This document shows, in pieces, positions 17,591-24,664 of a stretch of DNA of 39,515 nt. The DNA comes from CAYRVX01 sp964642165. Its GTDB lineage: Bacteria; Planctomycetota; Phycisphaerae; SM23-33. The notes beneath the pieces were generated by a model, which was not told where the DNA came from, did not search any database, and saw only the letters and a list, made by a program, of their open reading frames with translations. The first letter of the stretch is position 1. Each line of letters begins with the position of its first letter. Position numbers and translations under genes: made by a program. Location of the stretch: positions 1 through 39,515 of the forward strand of contig CAZXOC010000029.1 of assembly GCA_964642165.1 (NCBI GenBank), in the 5' to 3' direction.

Positions 17591-18814
17591 ATGTCCAAAC
17601 GAAGGCAAAAGGGAAAGGGCAAGTCGCAACGGAGGGTCAAGGACTGGCACGTCCGGTACCAGGCCGGGGAGGAAGTCTCCGACCAGGTGGCCCGGGGGCG
17701 GAAGCTCGCCCAGCGCGGCGTCAAGCTGCCGCCCGGGCGCCTCGAAGCGCCCGAAGAGAACCTCGAGGAGCTGCCCAAGCGAGAGGGACTGGTGGTGGCC
17801 GTCTTCCAGCGCGGCACGTCCGTCCGCATCGACGGCCAGGAGCGTTTCTGCGCGATCGCCAAGACGTTCCGCGCCCCGGCCGCTTCCAGCCCGCTGGCCG
17901 TCGGCGACGTCGTCACCGTCGCCGTCACCCAGGAACACCACATCGACGGGCAGCGCGACATCGACAGGGACCGCGCCGAGGGCTTCCTCCTCGCCCGCCG
18001 CCCGCGGGAGACCGCCCTCACGCGCCCCCGCCCCACCTCCGGCAAGCGGCTGGACCCCTACCGCACGCAGGTCTTCGAGCAAGTCATCGCGGCCAACATG
18101 GACTGCCTGCTCATCGTCGCGTCCACGCGACAGCCGCCGCTGCGCCCCCGGCTGATCGAGCGGTTCCTGATCGTCGCCGAGCGCGGGGAGCTCGAGCCCC
18201 TGCTGGCGATCAACAAGATCGACCTCCAGCGGCCGGATCCCCAGGTCGTCGCCGAGCTCCGGGCCCTGGACATGGAGGTGATCCTGACCTCCGCCGTCAC
18301 CGGCGAGGGGCTCGACGCCCTCCGCCGGCACCTCGCCGGTCAGCGCAGCGTGCTGGCCGGCGCATCCGGCGTGGGCAAGAGCACGCTGATCAACGCCATC
18401 GTGCCGGGTGCGGACGCGGCAACGCGGTCGGTGCGGATGAAGGACGAGCGTGGCCGCCACACCACGGCCGGCGCGGCGGTCTACGATCTGCCCGCGCCGA
18501 GCGACGCCAAGCGAGCCGCCGCCGCATCTCCGGGGGCCGGCGCCGCGGAGCTGCTGATCGGCGTCGGGGCGGGCGGGATCCTCGTCGATACGCCCGGCGT
18601 GCGCGAGCTGGGGGTCGCCATCGACCTCGACGAGCTGCCCTGGTACTTCCCCGAGTTCGAGCCCTTCGTGGCCCACTGCCGGTTCAACAACTGCACGCAC
18701 ACCCACGAGCCCGATTGCGCCGTCCTCGCGGCCGTGGAGGCCCGGGAGATCCCCCTCCGCCGCTACGAAAGCTACCTCCGCATCCGGCAGTCGCTCGAAG
18801 AGCGAACGGGATGA
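17591..18814 (+). CDS. rsgA: ribosome small-subunit GTPase RsgA
   Basis: This 407-residue circularly permuted GTPase assists late 30S maturation. An OB-fold region (about 65-135) precedes the permuted GTPase: G4 NKID (208-211), G5-like TSAVTGEG (233-240), G1 GASGVGKST (257-265), RHTT (289-292) and G3 DTPG (333-336). The C-terminal zinc domain has Cys363, Cys368, His370 and Cys376. Two features are unusual: a lysine- and arginine-rich N-terminal extension of about 60 residues, and an Ala/Pro-rich insert of about 25 residues (300-325) between the switch I RHTT and DTPG. It is 9 bases after the exporter gene and converges with the pterin dehydratase gene. Confidence 0.96.
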   Translation: MSKRRQKGKGKSQRRVKDWHVRYQAGEEVSDQVARGRKLAQRGVKLPPGRLEAPEENLEELPKREGLVVAVFQRGTSVRIDGQERFCAIAKTFRAPAASSPLAVGDVVTVAVTQEHHIDGQRDIDRDRAEGFLLARRPRETALTRPRPTSGKRLDPYRTQVFEQVIAANMDCLLIVASTRQPPLRPRLIERFLIVAERGELEPLLAINKIDLQRPDPQVVAELRALDMEVILTSAVTGEGLDALRRHLAGQRSVLAGASGVGKSTLINAIVPGADAATRSVRMKDERGRHTTAGAAVYDLPAPSDAKRAAAASPGAGAAELLIGVGAGGILVDTPGVRELGVAIDLDELPWYFPEFEPFVAHCRFNNCTHTHEPDCAVLAAVEAREIPLRRYESYLRIRQSLEERTG

Positions 18815-18842
18815 GCCCCGCGTTCCCGGCGGACGACGGGCC

Positions 18843-19166
18843 TCACAGCCGATCGATCTTCGCGGCCAGAATGAAGTCGCTCTCGGTCAGGGCATCGACC
18901 TTGTGCGTCCAGACCTCGACCGTCACCTTGCCCCAGGCCAGGAAGATGTTGGGGTGGTGGCCTTCGGTCTCGGCCAACTCGCCCACGCGGTTGACGAACG
19001 CCAGCGCCGAGACGAAGTCCGGGAACCGAAACGTCCGGGCGAGGTGGTGCTCGTCCACCACCTGCCAGTCGGGCACGTGCCGGCCGTACCCGCGAAGCTC
19101 CTCGCCCTTCAAGGCCGGCATGTCGCCGCGGCAGGCCTTGCACGTCAGATCGCAGAGCTCAGGCAT
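18843..19166 (-). CDS. pterin-4a-carbinolamine dehydratase
   Basis: This 107-residue enzyme dehydrates 4a-hydroxytetrahydrobiopterin, recycling the pterin cofactor of aromatic amino acid hydroxylases. The signature EGHHPNIFL (68-76) contains the catalytic histidines, followed by VTVEVWTHKVDALTESDF. The N-terminus CDLTCKAC has three cysteines, as in many bacterial members. The start at 19166 has AGGTG 6 bases upstream, and this site lies inside an 18-base tandem duplication (19170-19205). No aromatic hydroxylase is visible in the window. Confidence 0.95.
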   Translation of the reverse strand: MPELCDLTCKACRGDMPALKGEELRGYGRHVPDWQVVDEHHLARTFRFPDFVSALAFVNRVGELAETEGHHPNIFLAWGKVTVEVWTHKVDALTESDFILAAKIDRL

Positions 19167-19169
19167 GGT

Positions 19170-19205
19170 GCACCTGCTTGGGTCGCTGCACCTGGTTGGG
19201 TCCTG
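19170..19205. repeat. 18-base tandem duplication, 9-base half-period
   Basis: GCACCTGCTTGGGTCGCT at 19170-19187 is followed directly by GCACCTGGTTGGGTCCTG at 19188-19205, with 15 of 18 bases identical. On the coding strand each copy carries an AGGTG, so the ribosome-binding site of the pterin dehydratase gene is duplicated. The array ends 3 bases before the start codon. Confidence 0.7.
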
Positions 19206-19313
19206 CCTCATTCTAGGCCGGAAGCGCGGAGCGAGCGGGCCATGCGGGAAGCTCGGCGAAGCGCCGGGCGCGGGCACGCAACGGCAGCGAGCGCGACTCG
19301 GGCCAACGGCCGA

Positions 19314-20795
19314 TCAGTACTGCCTTCGCTTGCGCGCCGAGGGGATGTCCATGAGCTTGCGGTACTTCGCGACGGTGCGGCGGGCGATCTTGATCCCGTG
19401 CTTCGTCAGCTCCTCGGCGAGCTGGTCGTCGTTGAGCGGGGCGGCCTTGTCCTCGTGGGCGACCACCTCCTTGAGCCGGGCCTTGACGGCGTCCCAGGAG
19501 ACGTCCTGCCCGTTGGCCGTCCTCGTCCCCCCGGAGAAGAACATCCGAAGCGGGAAGATCCCCCGCTGCGTCTGGACGTACTTGCCGGCCACGGCGCGGC
19601 TGACGGTGGCCACGTGCACGCCGACCTTGTTGGCCACGTCGGCCATGGGCAGGGGCTTGAGCGCCTCGTGGCCGCGCTCCAGGAAGTCGCCCTGGACGGC
19701 GAAGACCTCTCCGATGACCCGGCGGACCGTCTCGCGCCGCTGGGCGATGGCCCCGATGAGCCACTGGCCCGAGCGGATGTTCTTCTGAATGAACTGCTTC
19801 GCCTCGCGCTCGGTCTTGCGGTTGCGGGCCAGGCGGCGGTAGGAGCCGGAGATCCGCAGCCGCGGCGAGTTCCCGTCGGACATGGTCACCACGATCCCGC
19901 CGTCGTCGTCCAGCTCGACCATCGCGTCGGGGCTGATGACGGGCACGGACCGGTCGCCGACCAGGTGGCCCGGCAGCGGATTGAGGTGCGAGACGTTCTC
20001 GATGGCGGCCTTGATCTCCTCGATCGTCCGCCCGCTGCGCTTGGCGATCTGCGGCAGGCGGTTCATCTCCACGTCGCGCAGGAAGCGGGAGACGATCTCG
20101 GTCTCGAGGCTCACGTCGCGGCCGGCCTCGGCCTCCACAGCCAACTGGATCAGCAGGCACTCGGCCAAGTCGCGGGCCCCCACGCCCGCGGGGTCGAGCT
20201 GCTGGACGCGCTTCAGCGCCTCCTTCAGCACGCCGGGCGTGACCGGATCGTTCGTCCGTTCGGGCAGCTCCTCCAGCGGCGTGCGCAGGTAGCCGTCCTC
20301 CTCGATGAAGTTGATGATCAGCCGCCCGGCGGCCTGGATCTCGTCGGGGACCTCCACGAAGGACCACTGGTGCAGGAGGTGCTCGTTGAGCGACTCGGCC
20401 GGGGCGGGCGCGTTGGCCATCGCGGCCAGCTTCGGGTCGCGATCGTCCTGGTACGATCGGCTCCGGCGATACGGCGCGTCGGGCTGGATGAACTCCGGGC
20501 CGTACTCGTCCTCGAACTCCGCCAGGCGCTGGAAGTCCTCCTGGTTGCCGTTGGAGTCGTCCACAACGAGGGGCTGCTCGCCGCGGTCGTCGGCGCGGTC
20601 CTCCTTGACAGGCGCGGCTTCGGCGTCGGTCGCCGGGTTGGCCATCTCCAGCACGGGGTTGGACTCCAGCTCCGCGTCGATCCGCTCCTGGAGCGCCAGC
20701 ATCGGAAGCTGGAGGATCTCCATCGCCTGGATGATCCGGGGCGCCAGCTTCATCTGCTGTTCGAGGCGAAGTTGTTGAGATGCTTCGAGCCTCAT
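19314..20795 (-). CDS. rpoN: RNA polymerase sigma-54 factor
   Basis: This 493-residue sigma factor drives promoters of the -24/-12 type with enhancer-binding ATPases. Region I is Gln/Leu-rich (QQLRLEQQMKLAPRIIQAMEILQLP, 7-31). An acidic region II follows (about 55-130). The core-binding and helix-turn-helix regions come next, and the RpoN box ARRTVAKYR is at 471-479 near the C-terminus. It is full length. No enhancer-binding protein gene lies in the window. The -10 element (20805-20810) is so close to the ATG that the transcript would have only a few bases of leader. The large divergent neighbours upstream are unknown membrane proteins. Confidence 0.97.
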   Translation of the reverse strand: MRLEASQQLRLEQQMKLAPRIIQAMEILQLPMLALQERIDAELESNPVLEMANPATDAEAAPVKEDRADDRGEQPLVVDDSNGNQEDFQRLAEFEDEYGPEFIQPDAPYRRSRSYQDDRDPKLAAMANAPAPAESLNEHLLHQWSFVEVPDEIQAAGRLIINFIEEDGYLRTPLEELPERTNDPVTPGVLKEALKRVQQLDPAGVGARDLAECLLIQLAVEAEAGRDVSLETEIVSRFLRDVEMNRLPQIAKRSGRTIEEIKAAIENVSHLNPLPGHLVGDRSVPVISPDAMVELDDDGGIVVTMSDGNSPRLRISGSYRRLARNRKTEREAKQFIQKNIRSGQWLIGAIAQRRETVRRVIGEVFAVQGDFLERGHEALKPLPMADVANKVGVHVATVSRAVAGKYVQTQRGIFPLRMFFSGGTRTANGQDVSWDAVKARLKEVVAHEDKAAPLNDDQLAEELTKHGIKIARRTVAKYRKLMDIPSARKRRQY

Positions 20796-20804
20796 GCCTC
20801 TGAC

Positions 20805-20833
20805 ATTCTATCCCGCCGTCGAGCGTTCCACAA
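20805..20833 (-). promoter_or_regulatory. promoter of rpoN
   Basis: On the minus strand TTGTGG at 20833-20828 is followed by 17 bases and TAGAAT at 20810-20805 (5 of 6 matches to the -10 consensus). The expected start of transcription, near 20798, is only about 3 bases before the ATG at 20795. Confidence 0.55.
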
Positions 20834-20986
20834 TGGTCTGTCCGCGCGCGCGAGGACGACATGCCGGATGACGCGCGCCCACCTTGTCCCCGCTCAACCC
20901 GCGCGCTATGCTCGGGGGGTGATCGTTTGGCGGCGGCGTGGGCCCGGCCGAAACAACGCTCCGGCGCCGCGTGACGGGAAAGCGCC

Positions 20987-21499
20987 ATGGACGACGCCCA
21001 GGAAGAACGGCCTGCCCCATGCGAGCGGCCGCGAACCGCGCCGCTCGTCGCCTTCGGAACGATGGCGTGTGTCGCGTGGTGCGCGCCGGCAGCGCTGGGC
21101 AGCAGCGGCGGCAGCCCGGCCCGCTGGCTTGCCGACGGGTTGAGCTTCCTGCTGGCGGGGCTCGTCTGGAGCGGCTTGATGTTGCGCAGAATCCATGATC
21201 GCCTTCGGCAAGGCCAACACGACTGGGACGGGCTCGCGCCCGCCGCCGTGGTCGGGGGTATGATCGTGGGTGCGAGCTGTGCAGGGGTGATGACGCTCGG
21301 CCGGTACGCAGTTGCGTTGGCCTTCGGCCCGGCGCCGCAAGCGGCCTGGCTCGGACAGGTGGCCATCGGGTTGTCATCGGCCCTCATCGCGGGGGCCTGG
21401 CAAGGGCTGGTCGTTGGCTTCCTCGGCAGCCTGGCGGCGCTGGTCGGCGAGACCAGGGCGCGGCGCGTGAAGCAGCCGCCGGAAGGACGCGAACCGTGA
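20987..21499 (+). CDS. integral membrane protein, unknown
   Basis: This 170-residue protein has about four hydrophobic helices (near 22-40, 47-66, 85-105 and 122-150) and charged ends. The N-terminus (MDDAQEERPAPCERPRT) is cytoplasm-like and the C-terminus basic. I do not recognise the family. Its TGA overlaps the GTG start of the next gene by 4 bases, and the third gene overlaps the second by 41 bases, so the three are a tightly coupled operon divergent from rpoN. All three are small and rich in Gly, Ala and Trp, and may form one complex. Confidence 0.65.
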   Translation: MDDAQEERPAPCERPRTAPLVAFGTMACVAWCAPAALGSSGGSPARWLADGLSFLLAGLVWSGLMLRRIHDRLRQGQHDWDGLAPAAVVGGMIVGASCAGVMTLGRYAVALAFGPAPQAAWLGQVAIGLSSALIAGAWQGLVVGFLGSLAALVGETRARRVKQPPEGREP

Positions 21500-22011
21500 G
21501 ACCGTCTCGAAGCAGGCCCGTGCGCAGTGGCCCGTTCTTGCTGCTGGCGATCTTCCTCTGTCCGGGCGCGGCGGGTCTGATGGGCTGGGCCGGCGGCGCC
21601 GCGGCCGCCCTGTACCAGCTCTACTGGGGCGCGACGGCCGGCAACCTCCGCTGGAAGGGCATGCTGCTGGGGTTGGGCGGCGGGCTTGTAGCCGGCCTGG
21701 CGTGGTGGGCGCTGATGACCACGGTGGCCATCCGGGGCCTGCGACAACGCGGCGAGGCCTCGCCGCGCCTGGTGGCGTGGGGGGCGTTCGCCGGGCACGC
21801 CGCGGTGCTGGTGGCCACGGCGATCCTGCTCGGGGGGATGATGATCCTCAACGGCCGCTGGAGCGGCCCGGCCGCCCTGACGGGGCTGGTCTTCGCCGCC
21901 GTCGCGGGGCTGGCGTTCGGGGCCGTCGGCGGTCTGCTGACCTGGGGCGCCGCCGTGCTGGCCAGAGGCGATGAGCAAGCCAATGGAGCCGTCGTATCGC
22001 ATCCCGATTGA
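21496..22011 (+). CDS. integral membrane protein, unknown
   Basis: This 171-residue protein starts at GTG within the GTGA overlap with the previous gene. A basic N-terminus (RPSRSRPVRS) is followed by about four hydrophobic segments (13-40, 55-80, 95-117 and 125-155). It resembles its downstream neighbour in layout: helix pairs joined by short loops rich in Gly and Trp. I see no motif that identifies a function. Confidence 0.65.
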   Translation: MRPSRSRPVRSGPFLLLAIFLCPGAAGLMGWAGGAAAALYQLYWGATAGNLRWKGMLLGLGGGLVAGLAWWALMTTVAIRGLRQRGEASPRLVAWGAFAGHAAVLVATAILLGGMMILNGRWSGPAALTGLVFAAVAGLAFGAVGGLLTWGAAVLARGDEQANGAVVSHPD

Positions 22012-22501
22012 GGACGTGCGCCCCTGGCCGTTCTGGCTCGTCGGGGCGCTGGCGGTGGTCTTCGGCACCATCGCCGGGGGGCTGCTGCCCTGGGCGACCT
22101 CCTTCTACGTCATCCGCTTCCGGAGCAGCGAGATGGCGACGCTGTGCGGGTTGGGGGCCGTCTTCGGCTTCCTCGGCGGGTGGCTCTGGCGGGGGGCGAT
22201 GCTTCCGCCCAAGATGCGCGCGCGGAGCCAGCCGGACCGGGACCTGCCGTGGCTCGTGTTCTGGGGGATGTTCTGGGGTCTGGTGGCGGGCGTGCCGGCC
22301 TCGGCGGCCCTGTGTCTCGCCATGATGCTGGTCGGCTGGCGGTTGTGGCCGGGCGACGGCCGCCACGTGTGGTGGTCCCTCGCCGCCGGCGGAGGCGCGA
22401 GTTTGGTTGCCGGGATGGTCGGCGGGCTGCTGATGCTGGCCGCCGAGCGGCTCGCGGACAGCGGCGTCGGGCGCCCGGCGCCGCGTGAAGGCGACGGCTG
22501 A
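21971..22501 (+). CDS. integral membrane protein, unknown
   Basis: This 176-residue protein overlaps the preceding gene by 41 bases. It has about four hydrophobic helices (near 20-45, 55-75, 90-120 and 130-155). The first cytoplasmic-like segment is MSKPMEPSYRIPIEDVRPWP; an alternative ATG lies 12 bases inside. It ends 24 bases before the convergent methyltransferase stop. I do not recognise a family. Confidence 0.65.
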   Translation: MSKPMEPSYRIPIEDVRPWPFWLVGALAVVFGTIAGGLLPWATSFYVIRFRSSEMATLCGLGAVFGFLGGWLWRGAMLPPKMRARSQPDRDLPWLVFWGMFWGLVAGVPASAALCLAMMLVGWRLWPGDGRHVWWSLAAGGGASLVAGMVGGLLMLAAERLADSGVGRPAPREGDG

Positions 22502-22525
22502 CCCCTGTCGGCCGGGGCGGGCCCG

Positions 22526-23425
22526 TCACGTCCGCACGGCGATGCCCGCCAGCCAGCGATGGGTCACCGCCACGCCGCGCGGGCCGGCGTAGCGCCGCTC
22601 GATCTCCTCGGCCAATCGCGCGAGGATCGCCTCGCGGTGCTCGTCGCCGGCAACGAGCGCGACGCCCGGCGATGCGCCGGCGGCGAGGAGACGTTCGAGG
22701 GCGTCCCGGCCGGTCGGGTCGTGATACGTCCGCGCCCCGCCGGCGGTCCACGGCACGCCCAGCCCCGCGCCTCGCATCAGCGCCGCCAGCACGTTCGCCG
22801 ACGGCAGGAGGCGGACCTTCCTCACGTGCCGCAGGGCCTCGGGGCGCTCGGCAAACGTGCAGCACGACGCCCACAGCACCTCCGACAGCGACCCCAGCGC
22901 GGTGTCGATGATCCCCACGCGCCCGCCCGGGCGCAGCACGCGCGCGGCCTGGCGCAGCATCGCCAGCGGACGCGTGGAGCCCAGCGCCCACCCGCACGTC
23001 ACCACGTCGAACGCCCGGGACGGGGCGCGTCGAAGGTACTCCAGCGCGTCGGAGCGGATGAACCAGCACGCGCTGCCGTGGGCGCGGCGGCCCCCTCGCA
23101 GCAGGCCGCTCGAGGCGTCCACGCCGAACGCCGGGCGGCCCGTCCGCCGCGAGAGCTCCGACGTGAGGAAGCCCGTCCCGCAGGCCAGGTCGAGGCAGGC
23201 GGCCCCGCGGGGCGGATCGAGGCGATCGAGCACCGCCAGCGTCAACTCGCGCCTGTGGGCGGTCCAAGCCGCGTCGCAGCCGCCGGCGAGCGGGTCGCCG
23301 CTCCGCGCGGCCAGTTCGCCCGCGTGCCGCGGCGGGAACAGGAGCAGCCGCCCCGCGCGCGCCGCCAGCGCGAGCCAGCGCCGCCGGGGCCTGGGCCGGG
23401 CCGGCGCTTCGTCGAAGTGCATCAT
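22526..23425 (-). CDS. class I SAM-dependent methyltransferase
   Basis: This 299-residue protein has a seven-strand Rossmann methyltransferase core. Motif I is CLDLACGTGFL (77-87), the acidic end of strand 2 is FGVDAS (100-105), then SDALEYL, DVVTCGWALG (motif IV region) and VLRPGGRVGIIDT. A basic, arginine-rich N-terminus precedes a short hydrophobic stretch (RLLLFPP). The start at 23425 follows GGAAGGG closely; a second ATG is adjacent. It lies 89 bases downstream of recR and may be co-transcribed with the dnaX-ybaB-recR block. The methyl acceptor cannot be inferred. Confidence 0.85.
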   Translation of the reverse strand: MMHFDEAPARPRPRRRWLALAARAGRLLLFPPRHAGELAARSGDPLAGGCDAAWTAHRRELTLAVLDRLDPPRGAACLDLACGTGFLTSELSRRTGRPAFGVDASSGLLRGGRRAHGSACWFIRSDALEYLRRAPSRAFDVVTCGWALGSTRPLAMLRQAARVLRPGGRVGIIDTALGSLSEVLWASCCTFAERPEALRHVRKVRLLPSANVLAALMRGAGLGVPWTAGGARTYHDPTGRDALERLLAAGASPGVALVAGDEHREAILARLAEEIERRYAGPRGVAVTHRWLAGIAVRT

Positions 23426-23514
23426 CCCTTCCACCACCGCAACGGGCTCGTTCGCCTGCCGGGTGCCTCCGTCGGCCTCCGCCGGGCGCTGCGGCCCCGG
23501 CTGCCGACTGCCAC

Positions 23515-24114
23515 CTACAGCTCGCGCCGCTCGCTGATGGCGTCGGCGAGGACGGACTGGTTGGCGTACTCGATCTGCCCGCCGGCGGGCAGCCCGCGCG
23601 CCAGGCGCGTCACCTTCACGCCGGTCGCGGCGAGGAGCGACGTGATGTGCAGCGCCGTGCCGTCGCCGGCGACGTTCGGGTTCGTCGCCAGGATCACCTC
23701 CCGAATCCCGCCGGAGCGCACGCGGTCCACCAGCGCGTCGATCGTCAGGTCCTCGGCGTCGATGCCTTCCAGCGGGGCGATGTGCCCCATCAGCACGTGG
23801 TAGACGCCGCGGTAGACGCCCGTGCTCTCCAGCGCCAGCAGGTCCTTCGGCTGCTCCACCACGCAGATGGTGGCGTGGTCGCGCCGCGCATCGGCGCACA
23901 CGGCGCACAGGTCAGCCTCGGCCAGGCTGTAGCACACCCGGCACGGGTGAACGTTGAGCTTGACGGCGCGGATGGCATCGGCCAGCGCCAGGGCCTCTTC
24001 CGGCTCGTTCTTGAGCAGGTGGAAGGCGATCCGCTCGGCCGAGCGGGCGCCGATGCCCGGCAGCTTGCCCAGCCGCTCGATGAGTGCCTCGATCGTCTCG
24101 GAGTAGCCGGCCAT
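23515..24114 (-). CDS. recR: recombination mediator RecR
   Basis: This 199-residue protein helps load RecA at gaps in the RecFOR pathway. The helix-hairpin-helix LGKLPGIGARSAERIAFHLL (15-34) is followed by the C4 zinc site Cys58, Cys61, Cys70 and Cys73, then the Toprim core ICVVEQPKDLLALE and the C-terminal Walker-B-like segment. Length is exactly typical. It is the third gene after dnaX and ybaB, a widely conserved order. Confidence 0.98.
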   Translation of the reverse strand: MAGYSETIEALIERLGKLPGIGARSAERIAFHLLKNEPEEALALADAIRAVKLNVHPCRVCYSLAEADLCAVCADARRDHATICVVEQPKDLLALESTGVYRGVYHVLMGHIAPLEGIDAEDLTIDALVDRVRSGGIREVILATNPNVAGDGTALHITSLLAATGVKVTRLARGLPAGGQIEYANQSVLADAISERREL

Positions 24115-24139
24115 CTTCCCGTCCGTCGGCGGCCTCGCG

Positions 24140-24469
24140 TCAGATCAGCCCTTCCATGCCGGGAATGCGGATCCCGCCGGTGAGTTCCTTCATGGCCCGT
24201 GCGGCGGCGTCGGCGGCCTTGTCCTGGGCCGCGGCGACGGCGGCCCGGATGACGTCCTCCAGCGCGGCGGCGTCGAAGCGGCCGTCGCTCAAGGCGTCCG
24301 GGTCGATCGCGACGTCGACCAGCCGCAGCTTGCCGTTGACCGTCGCGCGAACGGCGCCGTCGCCGGCCTGGCCGACGAATTCGCTGGCCTCGAGCTCCGC
24401 CTGCACCTCGGGCATCCGCCGCTTCACGTCCGCGACCACCTTCATCATCCTGCCCAGATCGCCGAACAT
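24140..24469 (-). CDS. YbaB/EbfC-family nucleoid-associated protein
   Basis: This 109-residue protein belongs to the YbaB/EbfC family, small dimeric DNA-binding proteins almost always encoded beside dnaX and recR. It starts MFGDLGRMMKV and contains the family pattern VRATVNGKLRLVDVAIDP and the C-terminal IRIPGMEGLI. The start at 24469 has a strong GGAGGAG 7 bases upstream. It is 25 bases from recR downstream. Confidence 0.95.
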   Translation of the reverse strand: MFGDLGRMMKVVADVKRRMPEVQAELEASEFVGQAGDGAVRATVNGKLRLVDVAIDPDALSDGRFDAAALEDVIRAAVAAAQDKAADAAARAMKELTGGIRIPGMEGLI

Positions 24470-24560
24470 CCGCTCTCCTCCCCGCACGCGCCGCACCGAC
24501 CCGGGGATTATATCGGATTCGGCGCCGAAGCGAAGCGAGGTTATCTCAGGGAGCAGTCCC

Positions 24561-24582
24561 CCCCGGCACCCCCGTGCCGGGG
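24561..24582. repeat. strong hairpin between dnaX and ybaB
   Basis: CCCCGGCAC (24561-24569) and GTGCCGGGG (24574-24582) form a perfect 9-base stem with a CCCC loop. It lies in the 195-base space between dnaX and ybaB. No T-run follows on either strand, so it is not a standard terminator. It may stabilise or attenuate the operon mRNA. Confidence 0.6.
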
Positions 24583-24664
24583 CGTTTCGCGCGCCGCGGC
24601 GCCGGGGTCCGGATCAGCGCCCGCGGGAGGGACATCTCGACCTGCCCGGCTCGCGGGGGGCGGT

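Noticed and set aside
24561..24582. An intrinsic terminator after dnaX.
   Set aside because: The stem is strong, but no T-run follows on the transcribed side and ybaB continues on the same strand, so read-through is likely.
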